Part shown: piece after piece, positions 54,430 through 57,032 of the stretch
Layout: every line of letters begins with the position of its first letter
Numbering within the stretch: the first letter of the stretch is position 1
Source: Melioribacter sp.
GTDB taxonomy: Bacteria > Bacteroidota > Ignavibacteria > Ignavibacteriales > Melioribacteraceae
Assembly (NCBI GenBank): GCA_023250955.1
Contig: JAHEZQ010000028.1
Coordinates: forward strand, 1-57,032
Length of the DNA: 57,032 nt
Direction of reading: 5' to 3'
The notes under the pieces: model-generated
Databases searched by the model: none
Told to the model about the DNA's origin: nothing
What the model saw: the letters and a program-made list of their open reading frames with translations, nothing else
Made by a program: the position numbers and the translations under genes

Positions 54430-54816
54430 TCATACACTTTCCAACACTTTCTGCAATTTAGATGAAACTTCAGTAGCAATTCCTTCAAGAGCCGGATTTT
54501 TTACAGCTTGCATAGATTCCATAGGATTTACAAAACTTACTTGAACTTTCCCGTTTTCTTTTTCTTGAACTACAACGTTACATGGCAGTAATACTCCGAG
54601 TGTTTCTTCAGCTTGAAGTGCTTTATATGCAAACGGCGGATTGCATGCACCGAGTATTTTGTATTTTCTAAAATCAACATCAAGTTTTTTCTTCAGAGTT
54701 TCTTTTACATCAATCTCAGTTAGAATACCAAAACCTTCTTTCTTTAATTCCTCGGTTACTTTTGAAATTGCTTCATCAAAAGAATACTGAACCATTTTTG
54801 AATTATGATATGACAT
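54430..54816 (-). CDS. DUF302 domain protein
   Basis: 128 residues matching DUF302: the N-terminal SFDEAISKVTEELKKEGFGILTEID in pieces, ILGACNPPFAYKALQAE, GVLLPCNVVVQE and a C-terminal SFVNPMESMQAV. The invariant cysteine and proline positions are present. DUF302 proteins are small dimers of unknown role, often near sulfur or redox genes. Confidence 0.88.
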   Translation of the reverse strand: MSYHNSKMVQYSFDEAISKVTEELKKEGFGILTEIDVKETLKKKLDVDFRKYKILGACNPPFAYKALQAEETLGVLLPCNVVVQEKENGKVQVSFVNPMESMQAVKNPALEGIATEVSSKLQKVLESV

Positions 54817-54865
54817 ATTTCTTCCTTTCTTTATTTAATAAGATGATGAAAATCGAAAAACGATT

Positions 54866-56359
54866 CTACATGAAGAAAATTCTGGCAAGAATTGTAACGG
54901 CAATTATTCCTATGATATTTAAAATAAATCCGGCTTTGACCATATCCCAGACTTGTAAACGTTGACTTCCGAAAACAATTGCATTCGGCGGAGTTCCAAC
55001 AGGCAACATAAATGCAAGTGAAACGGAAAATGTTACGGGAATCATTAATGCAAGCGGATTCATACCAATTTCTTTTGATAACGCTGCAATCAAAGGAAGT
55101 ATAATTGTTGTCTGTGCGGAATTGGAAGTTAGTTCACTTGAAAATACAACAATTGTACAGATTATTAATATTAGAGAAGTATAAGGAACATCTTTAAGTC
55201 CGATGAATCCTTGCCCGATCAATTTAGAAAGTCCGCTCTGAACAAATCCTTCTGCAAGAGCAAATCCTCCGCCGAATAAAAGTACAATATCCCACGGAAT
55301 TTTTGGAATATCATGATGATCCAACACAAATTTATATTTGTGTTCTGATGATCTGCATGGGATTAAAAATAAAATTAAAGCCATTGTAATAGCAACCGTG
55401 CTGTCATCAATAAAAGATGCTGAAGCAAACAAATTAGACCAGCCTGGAATTTTTATGGAACCGAGATCTATATCACTTCTAAAAACCCAGAGAAAAGATG
55501 TTAACGCAAAAACAACCAGCACTGATTTTTCTTCTTTAGTCATCTTACCGAGTTTTATTTTTTCTTCTTTCACTAAAGTTTTATTCAGCACAAGATTTTT
55601 ATCTGACTTAAAAATTATTTTAGTGAGAACAATCCATGCAATTATCATCATAACCACTGCAAGCGGAACACCGAAAACCATCCACTCACCAAATTTTATC
55701 ATAGGATTATTGGGAAAGTTGATCTTGTACATTCTAAGAAAAATTAAATTTGGCGGAGTTCCAATCAGTGTAGCAATTCCACCAATAGTGCTGGCGTATG
55801 CAATTGCAATCATTAACGCTTTTGAAAAATTAGAACTTCGTTCTTCACCAAATTCTTTTTCAACTTTATAGATTATCGAAAGTCCGATCGGTAAAATCAT
55901 TAAACATGTTGCAGTGTTCGATATCCACATTGAAATGAATCCGGCAGCTGCCATAAATCCTAAAATAATTTTTGAAGGACTGCTTCCGAAAAAAAGAATT
56001 ACACTCAATGCTATACGCTTGTGCAAATTCCATTTTTCCATGGCAATAGCAATTATAAATCCGCCAACAAATAAAATTATAGTTGAATTCATGTATTGAG
56101 GTGCGGAATCGGAAGCTGAAAGAATTCCAAGCGTAGGAAAAAATATTAGAGGTACTAAAGAAGTTGCAGCAAGCGGAACCGCTTCGAAGATCCACCATGT
56201 TGCCATTAACGATGCAACCGCGGCAACTAATTTTGCTTTATAGAATTCTGCGCCGAAATCAACAAAGAGCCAAACAATTAAGAAAAGAATAATGCCCAGA
56301 AAAAAGCCAATGCTCTGTACATAAAAAGGATGAAGCTTTATTCTTTTGGTTAAACTCAT
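54866..56359 (-). CDS. DASS-family (SLC13) anion:Na+ symporter
   Basis: 497 residues with about 11-12 transmembrane helices, the family motifs WISNTATCLMILPIG and SNSAQTTIILPLIAAL, and VGTPPNAIVFG near the C-terminus. It would take up dicarboxylates or sulfate with sodium. It overlaps the BshB1-like gene by 4 bp (56356-56359). Confidence 0.88.
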   Translation of the reverse strand: MSLTKRIKLHPFYVQSIGFFLGIILFLIVWLFVDFGAEFYKAKLVAAVASLMATWWIFEAVPLAATSLVPLIFFPTLGILSASDSAPQYMNSTIILFVGGFIIAIAMEKWNLHKRIALSVILFFGSSPSKIILGFMAAAGFISMWISNTATCLMILPIGLSIIYKVEKEFGEERSSNFSKALMIAIAYASTIGGIATLIGTPPNLIFLRMYKINFPNNPMIKFGEWMVFGVPLAVVMMIIAWIVLTKIIFKSDKNLVLNKTLVKEEKIKLGKMTKEEKSVLVVFALTSFLWVFRSDIDLGSIKIPGWSNLFASASFIDDSTVAITMALILFLIPCRSSEHKYKFVLDHHDIPKIPWDIVLLFGGGFALAEGFVQSGLSKLIGQGFIGLKDVPYTSLILIICTIVVFSSELTSNSAQTTIILPLIAALSKEIGMNPLALMIPVTFSVSLAFMLPVGTPPNAIVFGSQRLQVWDMVKAGFILNIIGIIAVTILARIFFM

Positions 56360-57032
56360 TTTTTCTCTGCAGATTTTAGCAAACCGATAAGATCAAACTC
56401 CAAATCTTCTTCACAGTAAAAAGCTTCGCCGTATTCTTTGCCGATCTTAAAACCATAACTGACTGCACGTGCTTCTAGATATTTCAGAAAGATCGGCTGA
56501 CTTATAAAAGTTTCCGGTTCTTTGCTTTCCGGATTATGAAATTGCGTATCGTATGCTTTTACAGCCTTCATTTTTGTTTCGAAGTAACTGGTAATGTCCA
56601 CAATAAATGCCGGTTTGAATTCGTATGTCTGCATATAATAAAAAAGTTTTTGAGGACGGAAAGGCATTTGAATTCTTTCATTGTCTTCGGTATTTATTTT
56701 AGCCAATCCAGAAAAGAACATTGCTTCCTTTACTAATTGAGATGTACCGATATGATCGGGATGTCTGTCGTTAAAGTACGGGGCAAAAATAATTTTAGGT
56801 TGATATTTGCGGATTCGTGAAATAATCTTTTTTAAATATTCATCATTGAATTTCAGACTTCCATCTTTTAACTCGAGATTTTCCCTTACAGTTATTCTTA
56901 ATATTTCCCCTGCGTTTTGTGTTTCTTTTTTTCTTGTTTCGGCCGAGCCTCGTGTACCTAATTCACCTTTGCTTAAATCTATTATACCGACCTTCATCCC
57001 AGCTGATGTTAATTTTGCAATCGTTCCGCCCA
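56356..57032 (-). CDS. bshB1: Bacillithiol biosynthesis deacetylase BshB1-like, N-terminus cut by the window edge
   Basis: The frame is open to the right edge. Before the first internal Met it reads GGTIAKLTSAGMKVGIIDLS, continuing KGELGTRGSAETRKKE, so the gene begins beyond base 57032 and the AHPDD zinc motif is outside. The second zinc motif is in FNDRHPDHIGTSQLV. LmbE/PIG-L fold; BshB1 deacetylates N-acetylglucosaminyl-malate on the way to bacillithiol. The GELGTRG signature favours BshB1 over MshB. Confidence 0.85.
   Translation of the reverse strand, partial: GGTIAKLTSAGMKVGIIDLSKGELGTRGSAETRKKETQNAGEILRITVRENLELKDGSLKFNDEYLKKIISRIRKYQPKIIFAPYFNDRHPDHIGTSQLVKEAMFFSGLAKINTEDNERIQMPFRPQKLFYYMQTYEFKPAFIVDITSYFETKMKAVKAYDTQFHNPESKEPETFISQPIFLKYLEARAVSYGFKIGKEYGEAFYCEEDLEFDLIGLLKSAEKK

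Overview
The window is a 57 kb piece of chromosome from an AT-rich, Gram-negative member of the Fibrobacteres-Chlorobi-Bacteroidetes (FCB) group. The best guess is the Ignavibacteria (relatives of Ignavibacterium and Melioribacter). This rests on the combination of Kdo and Lpt genes (an LPS outer membrane), a Bacteroidetes-type Bat aerotolerance operon, a Por/T9SS-type C-terminal sorting domain, a bacillithiol-type deacetylase, a microcompartment vertex protein, and promoter-like sites with the FCB motif TAnnTTTG. The placement is inferred from gene content and general 16S appearance, not from a database search.

Layout. 1-1.1 kb: the 5' two thirds of a 16S rRNA gene on the minus strand, with a recognisable rrn promoter, boxA and leader hairpin. 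1.4-3.1 kb (+): a DUF3098-like membrane protein, a BMC vertex protein (EutN/CcmL) and DprA. 3.1-10.9 kb (-): RarA, an FtsB/DivIC-like protein, Ddl, a class II aldolase, a Gfo/Idh/MocA oxidoreductase, MTHFR and a penicillin-acylase-family hydrolase. 11-17.9 kb (+): RmuC, a methyltransferase, two tandem LiaF-like proteins with a LytS/LytTR two-component pair, and a CoA-acylating aldehyde dehydrogenase with a possible encapsulation tail. 18-28.1 kb (-): LptB, OstA/LptA-like, LptC, KdsD, KdsC-like, KdsA, RuvB, a membrane acyltransferase, a B12-binding protein, KdsB, GatC and a VWA lipoprotein. 28.2-37.5 kb (-): an M48 protease and a complete MoxR-DUF58-BatA/B/C/D/E operon. 37.9-43 kb (+): a Spy-like periplasmic protein and a MacA-MacB-TolC type efflux system. 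43-57 kb is more accessory: RlmI-like methyltransferase, several lipoproteins, an Ntn-hydrolase, a DUF559 nuclease, an M28 peptidase with an inserted propeller and T9SS tail, EttA, an amidohydrolase, DUF302, a DASS transporter and a truncated bacillithiol deacetylase.

How the genes work together. The minus-strand 18-26.5 kb block makes and exports the Kdo-LPS core: KdsD to KdsA to KdsC to KdsB make CMP-Kdo, and LptA/B/C move LPS. The Bat block is an envelope-associated chaperone-like system of MoxR AAA+ ATPase, VWA proteins and TPR proteins. The LiaF/LytSR module probably senses membrane stress. The EutN, class II aldolase and aldehyde dehydrogenase genes are the kind of parts expected of a fucose/rhamnose-type microcompartment, but they lie 4-15 kb apart, and no BMC-H shell gene is present here.

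The most unusual stretch is 44.2-51.1 kb. It holds three copies of a GTARAGACG palindrome (one inside a coding region), a small DUF559 nuclease bracketed by palindromes including a compound three-stem element, and a 29-bp direct repeat with promoter geometry in front of two neighbouring genes. No tRNA, IS transposase, prophage or CRISPR array was seen.
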